A DNA stretch of 64,000 nucleotides, taken from the NCBI GenBank assembly GCA_947568835.1, contig OX387606.1, forward strand, positions 20,809,225-20,873,224, read 5' to 3'. The stretch comes from Protonemura montana (lineage: Eukaryota > Arthropoda > Insecta > Plecoptera > Nemouridae). Positions 34,167-46,080 of this stretch are shown piece by piece; positions within the stretch are counted from its first letter, which is position 1; each line of letters starts with the position of its first letter. Below the pieces are notes generated by a model, which searched no databases, had not been told where the DNA came from, and worked only from the letters and a program-made list of their open reading frames with translations. The translations under genes were made by a program, and so were the position numbers.

Positions 34167-36890
34167 ATGTGGACAAGATTTGTTGTCTTGTGGTACTTGT
34201 TTTCTGGTTGCTTGGCTGATTTGACACCGGAAAGGTACGTCGGGTTAGGATTAGCGCTGAAGCAGTGGTACCACGCTGAATGCATGCTTTTAGTTAATTC
34301 TAACGTGTTTACAAGCGTTGATAAAAGTATCGAAATAACAAAAACCTTCTCGAGATATTATACCATGACATCTGTTCTCCAACATGAAAAGTTGAATGCA
34401 ATATCAAACGAATACAAGTGTAAAGGCAACAAGCCACTCTATTTGCTGATTGACGGTTATGAAATGAAGAATGCCTCTCGATTTATAAAACAGGTAAAAT
34501 TTTATATTAAATAAACCGAGCTAAAATGCTGTGCGGAATCTCGTTAAAACTCGTGCTTTATATTTAAGATGCCATCTTACCCACGATGGGTAATATTCTG
34601 CGATGAGTCGCAAGCAATCGCAGAGATGTTTCAAAACATCTTCGTGCCCTTCAACTGTGAGGTGCTGGTTGCTCAGCACGTTGGCTCGGCAGTCACGTTG
34701 ACGGAAGTGTATCAAGTTGCTGAAGATTTCCCTCTGACTGTCAATCACTTCGGCAGCTGGAGCCAGGAGCAGGGGCTGATGGCCCCAATTGTATCTTTGT
34801 ATGACAGAAGACGCGACTTACAAGGACTGGTTATCAAAGCAGTTTGCATGGAGGTAAGAGCGAGAACGTTAGCGCTCTTACCAACTGCGATTTGGTAAAT
34901 CGGTATAATCTTTAATTTTGTTTTAGTTTCCTCCAGAGACAATCTTGACAACAAACAGCAACCATAAAACTGTGGTTGGTGGTTTCTACGGGAATATTTG
35001 GACGATACTAGAGCGTCGGCTCAATTTTTCGTAAGGCTTTTTTGTCTACCGAGAAAATATTGATGTGTCAATACACCTTGAAGTTCTGACAATATCGCTG
35101 TATCTTCAGGACGATGGTGATCAATTCAACTGCCGCGTATGGCGACTTTGGATCGCTAGTTAACGGAACATGGATTGGAATGCTATCGATGGTTGTCAAT
35201 GGCAAAGCTGACGTTTCTATCAACGCATACACTTATCAAAACGAACGGATGGATGTCTTGGATTTCCTTCTTCCAATTTCATACTCCAGGTAAAATGGCT
35301 ATCCGAATTCAAATCTGCTCTACCCAATGTCCGAGCACGAATTGGTGTTTGAATATTTCAGGGTGCACATGGTAGTTAAGAAACCAACCAGCATGCGTTT
35401 CCGTTGGGCCAGTTTCTTATCACCGTTCGAGCCTATTCTGTGGCTAGTGGTCCTCGCTTCGATTTTCCTTTGTAGCAGCATACTAGCGATGTCTTATAAA
35501 TTTGGACATCAGGAGAGAGTAGAGGGTGAAGACAGTTCGAGTCTGATCACCACCTCGGTCTTTCACATTTTTGGTCTCTTCTGCTCTCAAGGTATGGTTA
35601 ACGACACCGACGTAGAAAAAAGGGCAATGTGATACTTTGAAAATGTCTAATCTTTCCTAATTTGATAGCAGAGAGAAAAGAAACTTGAGTTCATGATACT
35701 ACTTAAAAAAAGAGAAATTTTGCTCAAGGTATCCCAATCGAGCCTCGAGCTGTGTCGTGCCGCACTGTGCTGCTCCTGGCGGGTCTTACCTCAACCGTGG
35801 TCTTGGCCGCCTACTCAGGAGCGCTAACCTCCTTCATCACCGTGCAGAAGCTCGACCTGCCCTACGATACCGTACAGGAGTACGTCGACGACCCTAGCTA
35901 CAAGCTAGAAATGACTGCTACAGCTTTTTGGCTTTATACGAAGGTGAAAAATGTTGGATTTATTTAGCAACTAATCGTACGTACATTTATGCTACTTACA
36001 CTTATTTTTTATCTAAAACTGTAAAGATTAAATCGCTTGATTGATTATTTCAATGAATTTTCTCACCTTGGTTTAAATGTCCAGTACGATTGTGTTTTAG
36101 AATACCCGCAATGAGTTGTTTCTCGCCCTTCACAAGCGTATGATTGATGAAGTTAACGACATGCCGGCCAACTGGTCTATAGGTATAAAAAGACTGTGTG
36201 CGTCCGAGACTCCCTTCGGGTTTATTTCGCCCATTGAGTTCATCGACCGCTTCGGTCGTGAAAAAGCCTGCGAGTTCGTTACAGTGCCAGGACAATTGCT
36301 GCTAGACACCGAGTCGGTCGCTGTCACCAAGGGATTTCCGTACGTCCAAGTACTCAATCGAAAGTAAGTTAATATAGTAATTGTTTAAGCATCTTTTTGT
36401 TACTTACTCATCAAACGCTGCAGATCATTTTTGTTTTAAATCCTGTTTTTAAGATAGATCCAGTAGATCTATAATATTCAACTACAGTGTTTCTGACTTA
36501 GAATTTATGATTGCCAAAAACGGAATAAGCTTATTACTGCAATGCGTTCTCTTTCACATTGCGCTAGCAACCATTGGTTAACAGGAATTTGGTTTTAAAA
36601 CATTTTCGCTCGACAAGATAAGAGAAACGCATTCATTTTCTCCATGTAGAGAATTCTTACTTTGACTCATTCGTAGCTAAAGGTTTCATACATGTTGCAG
36701 CCTGCAGCATTTACGCGTTGCTGGTGTTCTGCAACGCCTCAACCGCCTCGCCTGGCCGGCACCGCTGACCAGGCTAGACGTGCTCCTGCCTAACGTGCAA
36801 CTCTACCAAGTGGTACCCATCATCGCCGTGCTGATCACCGGGATGGTCATCAGCGTGCTGCTGGTCCTGGCCGAAGCCTTCTTTCGATGA
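34167..36890 (+). CDS. IR gene 7, ionotropic receptor, complete (twin of gene 5)
   Basis: Exons: 34167-34493, 34569-34853, 34927-35030, 35110-35289, 35362-35591, 35729-35943, 36101-36363, 36701-36890 (597 residues). Exons 1-4 encode the same residues as gene 5 and introns 1-3 look identical too. From exon 5 on there are substitutions: M1 is SIFLCSSILAMSYKF rather than SILLCSGLLAMSYKI, and S2 has ISPIEFIDRFGREKACEF rather than ISHFEFIDHFGRENACEF. Pore and M3 are unchanged. Ligand Arg (NERMDVLDF) and signal peptide as in gene 5. With an identical N-terminal half but changed S2, the two receptors could differ in ligand preference. Confidence 0.92.
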
Positions 36891-37506
36891 TGTTAACTTT
36901 ACACGTGTTAAAAAGTGTTTGAAGTGACAGCTTTGGTGTCGTTTTCAATTAAATCAGGTTCTATGACCAACTTGCGCGTAATATTTTAAGTAATCAACTA
37001 TAGATTAACTAAGAGGCAATAAGAATACTTTTCAATTTTTTTCTGAAAGTGAAGGTCCCAATATCAGGCAATCAATCGTTATTTTTAGGGAATGCAATGT
37101 TTGTAAATGGCTCCTAAAGACCCACATGTTTAGCACTTTTAAGCATTCAATAGAACGTATATCGTTGTGTGTTTTTCATTCTCAGAAGCAATTTAATCAA
37201 AATATGCAAAAACTAGCACAATAGTTGGTAGTGTAAGCCACTAGTGTAATAACTTTGTTGGTTGTTTGTGTTTGCTCTGTAGACTGCCATGTCAAATGTT
37301 TACACGACACAGTATTGACATGTGTACTCATATCAATATTTAGAGAGAAATAAAAAGGTTGAGCGGATCTAGTCACTTGAACCAGGTAATATTTCCAGGA
37401 ATGTAAAATTAAAAATGCGATTTCAGTGCTGAGGCAGAACTACGTTACTTAGCATATTGAAAAACCAAGCTTATGTGATTTTAGATAAGTTTAAAAAAAA
37501 TTAATT
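36891..37506. other. Intergenic region, IR gene 7 to gene 8
   Basis: Duplicate of 29878-30480 with substitutions and indels. No exon seen. Confidence 0.55.
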
Positions 37507-39894
37507 ATGAAAAGCATTTTATTCTTTTGTACCTTAATATTTGGAAGCTTTTCGATAGAGGGGTATTTTACGACAAACCAGTACGTTGAGCTAAGTTTGG
37601 CAATAAAGGAATTATATCACTCAGAATGCATATTTCTAGAACACTTTGACTTGTTCGCCTTCGATTATCAAGCCGTGGAGATCACAAAAGCTCTTTCTAG
37701 AAATGCAACAAGTACAGGGCATGTCAATGCGTTACACTTAAACGTCACTGTCAATGACTTCAAGTGTCGCGGGAATAAACCAATGTTTATATTGTTTGGT
37801 TGTTTGAAAACCCTGGATATCTCAAAGTTTATTTCCAAGGTAAGACGCACCTCAAGAGGACGTTACGTCGGTTACTTGAAACGAGCTACTTTTCACAAAA
37901 CTCCCATGTTTATTTGCAAGCTGTCATCGTACCCGAGATGGGTGGTGTTCCTATGCCCATCTCAAACTACCGAAGAGTTTTTCCAACACATATACGTGCC
38001 ATTTAACTGCGAGGTTTTGGTTGCGCAAACCGTCGGCTTCGATATCAAACTAACAGAGGTTTACCAAGTTGCTGAAGGCTTTCCACTCAATGATCGCCCC
38101 TTTGGAAGCTGGAGCCAGGAGCAGGGATTGAACGCCACTGCAATGTCACTGTACGAGAGGAGGCGTGATCTCGAAGGAGTGGTCATCAAGGCGATATGCA
38201 TGGAAGTAAGAGTTAAAACAGAACTGTCAAATGACTTGTTTCTGATACGTGGTTTTGGTAGTAACAGTTCTCTAATTTTCTGCAGTTTGAGCCAGAGTCC
38301 ATCATGATTCGCGACAGCAACGGGAACATATCAGTGCATGGACTGTACGGAACGGTGTGGAGATACCTGGAAACCCGGCTCAACTTCAAGTAGGAACGCT
38401 CATCCCAAAGGAGAGTCTTATCATAACAACCGCACCTTGATTGGACTTTCCGTGAATTTTTAGGACTGTTGTGATAAATTCAACGGACAAATATGGAGAA
38501 TTTGGCGCGTTGGTAAACGGGACATGGCACGGGCTAGTTGCCAACGTGTTCCACGGAGAGGTGGACGTCGCCCTGAACGCCATGACTTACCAGAACGAGA
38601 GAATGGACGCCGTCACGTTTCTTTCCCCGATAACACACTCGAGGTAGGTTAAATCTGATCAAAGGTTCACATTTCCTAAAATTATCAAAATTAATTTATG
38701 ACGAAATTGTCTGTTTGTTAAGGGTGAACTTGATTGTACGAAAACCAACCAGCGTGCGGTTCCAATGGACCAGTTTCCTGTCACCGTTTGATTCCTCTCT
38801 GTGGCTCGTGGTCCTCGCTTCGATTCTCCTATCAGGCGGTTTGCTAGCGATGTCGTATACAATGGGAACCACTGAACGAATGCAACAGCGTAATGGAAAT
38901 GAGTTCCGGTTGGGCAGCGCTCTTTTTCACATTTTTGGCCTCTATTGTACTCAAGGTTCGATTCAAAACAGCTATAGAGAACGAATTTAAAACAATAAAG
39001 ATCACCCATATTCAGGCCGATCGAAAAGATAATCAAATATAATTTTTTAATTGTCTTCGAAGGAGTTCCTCTCGAGCCCCGTGCGGTATCATGTCGCACG
39101 GTGATACTCTTGTCGGGTCTTACCTCGACCGTGGTGTTGGCTGCCTACTCAGGAGCGCTAACTTCCTTCATCACCGTGCAGAAGCTAGACCTGCCCTACG
39201 AGACCGTACAGGAGTACGTCGACGACCCTAGCTACAAGCTGGAGATGTCGCCTAGTGCATTCTGGCTTTATCTTAAGGTAAGTTCCTCTCTTCCTTGGAG
39301 AGTTAACAATTTGCAAACGTATGCTCGAAGCCACACGTTTATATTATAGAATCCTCGCAATGATCTTTACCGCACCCTGTACCAACGAATGATTGACGGG
39401 GCAGACGACATGCCTTCTAATTGGTGGCTGGGAGTAAAGAGGATGTGTCACTCCAAGACCCCCTACGGATGGATTGCTCAGTACCATTTCGTCGATCGGT
39501 TCGTGCGAGCCAACAGCTGCGACTTCGTTGCCGTGCCCAATCAACTGCTGGTAGACACCGAGTCGATTATTGTCTCGAAGGGTTTCCCGTATGTAGAGCT
39601 CTTCAATCGCAAGTAGGTTACTAACATCGTTTGCATTAATCAATTCATATTGGAAGCCGTGGAATGGGATAGGAAATCCACTTCTGTCGCAGCTTGCAGC
39701 ACATGAGAGTGTCTGGGGTATTGCATCGCATTCACCAGCTCGCATGGCCGGCGTCTCTAACCAATCTGGACGTCCCCCTGCCAAACGTGCAACTCTACCA
39801 AGTGGTCCCCATCATCGCCGTGCTGATCACCGGGATGGTCATCAGTGGGCTGCTGGTCCTGGCCGAGACGGCCTGTAGGTCCAATTATCACTAG
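37507..39894 (+). CDS. IR gene 8, ionotropic receptor, complete
   Basis: Exons: 37507-37839, 37921-38205, 38286-38389, 38464-38643, 38723-38955, 39063-39277, 39350-39612, 39693-39894 (604 residues). Signal peptide MKSILFFCTLIFGSFSIEG. Intron 1 (37840-37920) is 81 nt, divisible by three and stop-free, so exons 1 and 2 also form one continuous frame of 266 codons; GTAAGA/TTGCAAG borders and the other family members favour splicing. S1: NGTWHGLVANVFHGEVDVAL and NERMDAVTFLSPI (Arg kept; Asp replaced by Thr after it). M1: LWLVVLASILLSGGLLAMSY. Pore/M3: AAYSGALTSFITVQ. S2: SCDFVAVPNQLLVDTESIIV. M4: VVPIIAVLITGMVISGLLVL with tail ETACRSNYH. It gives the intact version of the 5' part of pseudogene 6. 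Confidence 0.92.
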
Positions 39895-40544
39895 TTTAAT
39901 TATCACTTGCTTAAATTATTCATGCATTAAGAATTGCTTTGCTCTTTAAATTAGATTGCATGAGATTTCGATGTAGAATTTAGAAATTGTACTAAATTGG
40001 CCTCAACTTGAACGGCTGGATTTGTAAGTTAAATTTGTTAGAATACGCCTCGCATTGACAATCTCAGACATTTCGTGTGATGTTTCGCTGTAGATTTGTT
40101 GCTTTATGTTGCGTTTGTTGGTGTGAACAATAACAATATAAAATAAAAATAAAGTTATAGCAAAGAGGAATGTCTTTATTGCACATCGAATATTTGGAAT
40201 CAATGAGTGTTTGCCATAATTTCCAAGAAGCAACACAAAGAACGACAAACGTTGCAATTGTATTTTAGCTGGGATATTAGTCGACCAAAACGCTATCTTC
40301 GAAAGTGAAACAGAAAATGTAATATGTTTGTCAAAAGAGGTAACACTTTATGTTTATAATTAGTCAATACGTTCCAAAAGTTGTTGTTTACCAGAATAAT
40401 CTGATCAGTTAAACATCTTAGAGAGGAAACAAAAAAGAATAAGCAATTAAAATTTTCACACATCGATGTTAAAAGATAAGATTTAGGTATATTTGTATTT
40501 TGGTAACGTTGTGCTACTCCCACACTAAATTTTCAGCCGGTATT
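39895..40544. other. Intergenic region after IR gene 8
   Basis: AT-rich unique sequence with no coding exon, ending at the SINE-like element at 40545. Confidence 0.5.
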
Positions 40545-40840
40545 TATTTGTGGTGTTTAACGACGCACTGTTTTGACATCTGGCCATGCGGCACTGGTCT
40601 AATGGCGTCGGTGAATGAGTGGGATGATGATGAACCTAACATAGCCTAGAAGGGAGGAGGGAAAACCCGGTGCCGGCACGTAGCCCACTTCTGTCGAAGA
40701 GCACCAAGGGGACCACCAGCTTTACGTCCCTTCCGAAGGACGGCACAACTCAAACAGCAGGATTCCTCCACTAATCCATGCTGTCGAGAGGTTGATAAGT
40801 GAACTTCGGTGAACAAACGAGAACCGGTGTTTCCAACACG
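40545..40840 (+). repeat. SINE-like element, best copy
   Basis: Starts near TGGTGTTTAACGACGCACTG, continues GGCACTGGTCTAATGGCGTC, AACCCGGTGCCGGCACGTAG, TTACGTCCCTTCCGAAGGAC and ends near CATGCTGTCGAGAGGTTGAT. Related copies are at 19880-20010 (- strand), about 48050-48420, about 49290-49480 and about 56270-56400. TGGTCTAATGG resembles a pol III A box, but no B box was found. It runs directly into the relic first exon of gene 9. Confidence 0.6.
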
Positions 40841-42177
40841 CCTAACCGTTCGGTCTTTCAGCCGGATGTAGGTCTGATTTCTGCAATCAAACGTTGGTAC
40901 CGGTCGGAGTGTTTGTTTTCTGTGAACCTTAACGAGGTTGCAACGGAAAGTGAGCGTCAACATTCCAAAAATTTAAATTACAATCAGACAACTTTAGCAC
41001 AATACCATTTCCAATAAGAGTTGACGCGCTGAACAAGACTTCTCGGGAATACGAGTGTACCAAAAACAAACCACTCTACGTGGTGCTGGTCGGTGAAAAG
41101 TCACGTGATCTCCACACATTCCTGGACAAGGTTAGATCACTTTTTCTAAAGACAAATCATGTGGTCAATGCACGCGGTGTACGCAGTCTACCCAGTATTG
41201 CAGGCTGGTTGTACCCCCACTTCCACAACATAGGGGAACCTCTTAGGTATTTACAATTTTAAACTGTTGCAATGGGGACTTAAAATTATCTGGGTTGTAA
41301 AATTCTATGAATCCAGCCCCATCCAATTTTTTAAGGCGGTAAATCACTCCCACCTTACTTTTCTCAGCACTACTCCACTGTCTAACGATAATTAATCCAA
41401 ACTTTCCATGAAAATACCTGTGTTTGTGTTTACAGCTGCTTCCTACCCATGATGGCTGGTATTCGGATAATACTACTGTGACAAGCATTAGATTCACGAC
41501 TTTATGTGCTTGTGAAGAATCTTTTTTTATGAGATGCATTTAATAACTTGTAGAAAATCCATGAGTCAACACAGCTACGTTCTTCTGGACTCTCTGACTC
41601 CTTGGAATCCTCGAGGAGCCTGAGAGCTTCTTATATTTACTTCTGTAAACTACCCCTCGTCTTCAACATCACCACTGCTCCGCCACAGCCTTTCTGGAGG
41701 CCATCAATACTGACTCTCGTGGAAGTTTGTAATTTTCATAATTTGTTACTACTCTCCAGAATACTACTACCTTCTTGCCCATCGTCACCTCAGCACCCAT
41801 CGAAAGTGCTTCTAATAACGCCATAAAAATATTTTAGAATTAAAGAGATCAAAACGAGTTAAAATTGAATATAAGCAGTAATAGTATGCTTCAACAAATA
41901 ACAATAAAAAGCATAAAGTACAGAGGGAAATGTATTTATTTTTACATTATATGTTCAATTTCATTCTGAATGTCTCTTATGGTTTTAGCTTGGTCTCCTT
42001 GCGTACCACAGGCGCTCCGACCACATCCACCAGCTGACATGGTCGGGCCCCTTGGTAAATGCAGACAATGCATTGCCCGAGGTGGAGATCTCCCAAGTTC
42101 TACCCATCTTAGCTATCTTGGTCGCTGGTATAGCAATCAGCTTAGTCGTTGTCGCGATCGAGTTAATTTACCCGTGA
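40835..42177 (+). pseudogene. IR gene 9: gutted IR relic
   Basis: Three parts survive. (1) A first exon without leader or ATG: VGLISAIKRWYRSECLF at about 40866, then after a frame break KNKPLYVVLVGEKSRDLHTF to donor 41131. (2) The start of exon 2 at 41437 (CTGCTTCCTACCCATGATGG, compare CTGCCGTCCTACCCTCGATGG in gene 11), soon unreadable. (3) Exon 8 at 41989-42177, encoding NADNALPEVEISQVLPILAI and the M4 segment, with one base lost near 42020 relative to gene 10. Exons 3-7 are gone. The SINE-like element at 40545 sits where the signal peptide should be. Exon 8 and its 3' flank match genes 10 and 11, so this was a member of their subgroup. Confidence 0.75.
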
Positions 42178-42781
42178 ATTTATTCCTGTGATAATGACAA
42201 CACTTTTTTGACAGTTTTCTTTACAAGTAAAATTGGCTTGTAAAATTGTACACAATGGCTAGTAGCCACTTTGCAGTGTAAACACTTAAAATTTCAATGA
42301 AGGCTGCTCTAACCTACATGTAGGATATTGGATCGGTTTGCTTGGTAGACCGAAACTGCCATAATGAATCTCGGGATTAATGAGTTAGCTTTGAAACAGC
42401 AGAGGTTTAATGCAATTTTGCACAGCTTTTCCCCTTCAGGTACGTTTTTCTTATTGATTTTTATTAACAGACACAGCCAATCAGATTTATGAACCTAAAC
42501 TCAGACCTGTTTTTTTTTTTATTTCATAAGACGTAAAAGCAGTCTCAGAAACTCATTTAATGATATAAGTAAATTTATGACTAAGTATAATGATTTTGTT
42601 TCATAGAGGAAGCGATTGCCATTCTATTGATTGTCTTGGGTAAATAGGCCACTATGAAATATTTTGTTTGTTATTCGATTAGTAAAAACAAAATTTATAA
42701 CCCACATATTTCCAGCACAATTTGACACAATTGAGCTCTTGATTCTCACCAAACTATTTTACTCAAAGGCGAGCTACACTC
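42178..42781. other. Intergenic region before IR gene 10
   Basis: The first part is homologous to the 3' flanks of genes 10 and 11 (GGGTTAGCTNTGAAACAG-like strings). The end (about 42750-42781) is homologous to the 5' flank of gene 13 (CTATTTTACTCAAAGGCGAG). No exon seen. Confidence 0.55.
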
Positions 42782-42818
42782 ATGAGAAGACCTTGAGAAA
42801 ACCATGAGAAGACCATGA
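42782..42818 (+). promoter_or_regulatory. Two mini upstream frames before IR gene 10
   Basis: 42782-42796 and 42804-42818 each read ATG AGA AGA CCN TGA (Met-Arg-Arg-Pro-stop). The second overlaps the chosen start at 42815. They look like tandem micro-duplications of the start region and could lower translation. The chosen ATG is the one in frame with the signal peptide. Confidence 0.4.
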
Positions 42819-45800
42819 GACGACCAACGCTTCTAATCGTAGCGTACATGTTAGCAGTTCATGCTGAACAAAGTGTCTTCACTGCTCACCAATACACGGG
42901 AGTTATTAACGACATCAGAGGAAGGTTCAACGCCGAGTGTTTGATTCTCGTTTTTTCAAATTCACAGACACAACATTCTCTGATTGCCGAAATTACTAAA
43001 GAGCTGTCCAAAATGGGAGTTAAGATATCGTTTTTAGAAGTATCTAGCCTGCAAAGCACAACTACAAACAATGTCTGTGAAAAGAATCGACCAATCTACG
43101 TTCTTAATTCAGATGCAGAATCAAAAGATCACGTGGAAACCATGCACAAGGTAAGTTCTTCCGCCAGGATTGTTTAGATTATGAGATTAAAAAACACTCA
43201 CAAGAACCTTCTTATTAAAAATTGTGTTTAAAGCTGCCGTCCTACCCTCGATGGCTGATATTCCTCGACGCGTCCCAAACAATCGACGACTTCTTTCTCA
43301 ACATCTACGTGCCGTTCGACTGCGAGGTGCTGGTCGCACAAAACCTCGGTGCCGCCATCCAACTGACCGAGGTGTATCAAGTGACCGAAGACTTGCCTCT
43401 GCGCAAGCGCCACTTCGGCACGTGGACGGCCGAGACAGGTCTGCACGCCACTGTGTTGGCCTTGTATGACAGGCGAAATGACCTTGAAGGAATTGTCTTT
43501 AAAGCAGTCTGCATGGATGTAAGGATATTTTGTCATTTAAAAATAAATTTTCATATAGTCTCAGAGTCACTTAATTACTAGTCGTGTCTGCTGATTGTTT
43601 CCGATTGACTTTCAGTATCAGCCCGATACGATTCTGAAAAGAGACGACAGCCAAACAGTGTCAGTCCACGGACTTTACGGTTTGGTGTGGCAAATTCTGG
43701 AACGACGACTTAATTTCTCGTAAGAGTTTTTTACAAATCTAGTGAAAGCGATTCGTAGGACAGGGAAATAACTAGTTTGCATCTAAAAACCTTCTAGGAC
43801 AGTTGTGGAAGTCTCGACCGTGAAGAACGGCGTTTTTGGCTCTCTTATCAACCACACCTGGCATGGAATGATTGCAAGGGTACTCTCCGGGCACGCAGAC
43901 GTCTCCGTGAACGGGTACTCCTACAAGTCTGATCGCATGGCGGTGGTCGACTTTCTGGTTCCACTGAGAATCACGAGGTAACACACTCAAATCATTTAAG
44001 TTCTGAACGTACAGACGCCGAAGGTCTAAGTTATTGAATTGCAATGTTTTTCGACGCTTGAAGCCGTGTCCGTCCCTGTCGGTAAAGTTATTAAGTTTTA
44101 ATAGAAGAAGGGGAATCAATGTGTCAGAACAAAGCACACTCTTTGCAAAAAAAATCATTAGCCATGAGGGGCGCACAAGATAGACGTTCTTTTCACAAGA
44201 AGGTATAACTCTGTGGTATAACGTAAACAACAGGATCCAGCCACTCATGCATGATATAGAATTATTTTATACGCTTCCTTGCCTTCACCATTTCTTTAAG
44301 AAAACTTGACTTACGTTTGATGGTTACTCTAGATTTAGCGCAGTTTTGCTTATCTTTAAAGACCTTACGGAAGTGTGTGTTTCCAATGCGGTAATTTGTG
44401 ATAGTGTCTACTAAAATGTTTCAGAATCAGCCTTGTTGTGAGAAAGCCAAGCGCTACTCAGTCTTACTGGAAAAGTTTTCTCACGCCATTTAATTTGCAT
44501 CTCTGGCTGGCGATCCTCGGTTCGATTCTCGTGGCAAGCGTTTTGTTAACGTGCACGTCATTCTTTGTGTCTCGCTACCGCGAGCAGGAAGAACGGAGAG
44601 TGTCGGATGAGACACGACTTTTTTATTCCTTCTTTCACGTGTTTGGTATATATTGCACACAAGGTAAGTCTGTGCATGTACCAAAGAGCTCTATAGAAAG
44701 TAATTTCTAGTGACGCCATGTCTAGCATATCGTGGATTTTTATACAGAGATTTACTTTAAATTGTTCGGAATTGATAACCTATCCGAAGGTCCATCATTC
44801 GAACCCCGTGCGGCGTCTTGTCGCACGGTGCTGCTCCTGGCGGGTCTTACCTCGACCGTGGTGTTGGCTGCCTACTCAGGAGCGCTAACCTCATTCATCA
44901 CCGTGCAGAAGCTTAACCTGCCCTACGAGACAATACAGGAGTATGTCGACGACCCAAACTACCAGCTGGAGATGCCACCGAACGCGTTCTTGCTCTACCT
45001 AAATGTGTGAAACAAGAATTACATTACTGGAGTTGCATGGACCTGACCAGAGCTTGCCTCACTCCATGTCTCATTTTGTTTCAGAACCCTCAGAACGACC
45101 TGTATCGAGGTTTGGCCAAGCGATTGGAGGGAAAGTTGAATGAAATGCCTCTAAACAAACAAGACGGGTTAAGAAAATTGTGCGAATCTAAGAGACCTTT
45201 CGGATGGTTTGCTGTAGTCGACTTCGATGATAGTTTCTTGAGGTCGCTTAGTTGCGAAATCATGCCCGTGCCAGGTCACTTGGTATTTGATACAGAATCT
45301 ATCATTATTACTAAGAAGAGTCCTTTCACGCAAGTCTTGAATCACTAGTAAGTTCAAGATAGAGCGGTTGCTCAGGTATTTTAATATATTAACAGTCAAT
45401 CAGTTTGGTGCCGATATTTCACTATCACTTAAAGTAAACAACCGACCATACCCAAATAAAACATGTTTTGATTGTTTGCTGCCAATATATATAGTATATT
45501 TTCACCCTATACTATATATGTTGTACACTGTGGCTTCTTGCCTTTGCAATACTTTTTTTTTCATATATTTTATTTTATATATGTAAATATATATATATAA
45601 TATACAATATATTTACAGACATTTTACATACAAATTATGTAAATTAAATTAGTAATTAAAATTAAACCATTAAATTCTGTACTAACAATTAGTTTTGTAA
45701 AGATAATAATTCTTCTTGATGTATGTATGGATAATTCTATACTTTATATTAAAACCACCTAAAGTTTTATAAAAGCCACAACACTTGCTAAATTCAAGAA

Positions 45801-46080
45801 ATAAAAAAAATGCCGGCTAGCATCAAGCATTTTTCAACTACAATTGCAAGAGCAGCTGTAGTGTTATTGGGATTGTCTCTATGGTTTCAGCTTGCTATCC
45901 TTGCGTACCACGGGCGCTCTTCGCCACATCCACCAGCTTATGTGGCCGGACCCCTTGGTAAATGCAGACAATGCATTGCCCGATGTGGAGATCTCCCAAA
46001 TTCTACCCATCTTAGCTATCTTGGTCGCTGGTATAGCAATCAGCTTAGTCGTTGTCGCTGTCGAGTTTATTCGTTCATGA
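42815..46080 (+). CDS. IR gene 10, ionotropic receptor, complete
   Basis: Exons: 42815-43150, 43234-43518, 43616-43719, 43798-43977, 44425-44663, 44790-45004, 45085-45347, 45891-46080 (603 residues). Signal peptide MRRPTLLIVAYMLAVHAEQ. Exon 2: PSYPRWLIFLDASQTIDDFF and LTEVYQVTEDLPLRKRHFG. S1: NHTWHGMIARVLSGHADVSV and SDRMAVVDFLVPL (Arg kept). M1: LHLWLAILGSILVASVLLTC. Pore: FHVFGIYCTQG then AAYSGALTSFITVQ. S2: SLSCEIMPVPGHLVFDTESI. M4: EISQILPILAILVAGIAISL. The donor after exon 6 is GTGTGA and exon 7 ends in CACTA|GTAAGT, so read-through would stop at once. Introns 4 (447 nt) and 7 (543 nt) are longer than usual; intron 7 holds an AT-rich tract. It pairs with gene 11 as the closest intact relative. 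Confidence 0.92.
45540..45660. repeat. Low-complexity TA-rich tract in intron 7 of IR gene 10
   Basis: Runs of TATATA and TTTATA dominate, including ATATATATATATAATATA near 45583-45602. No coding or regulatory meaning is evident. Confidence 0.6.

Noticed and set aside
43224-43469. Out-of-frame + strand frames over exons 2 and 6, rich in Arg
   Set aside because: Shadows of the GC-rich IR exons in another frame; they recur wherever those exons are homogenised.
43228-43536. Long antisense frames across IR exon 2 (also at 48454 and 56435)
   Set aside because: Mirror frames of the GC-rich exon 2; they cross no splice sites and have no homologous features of their own.
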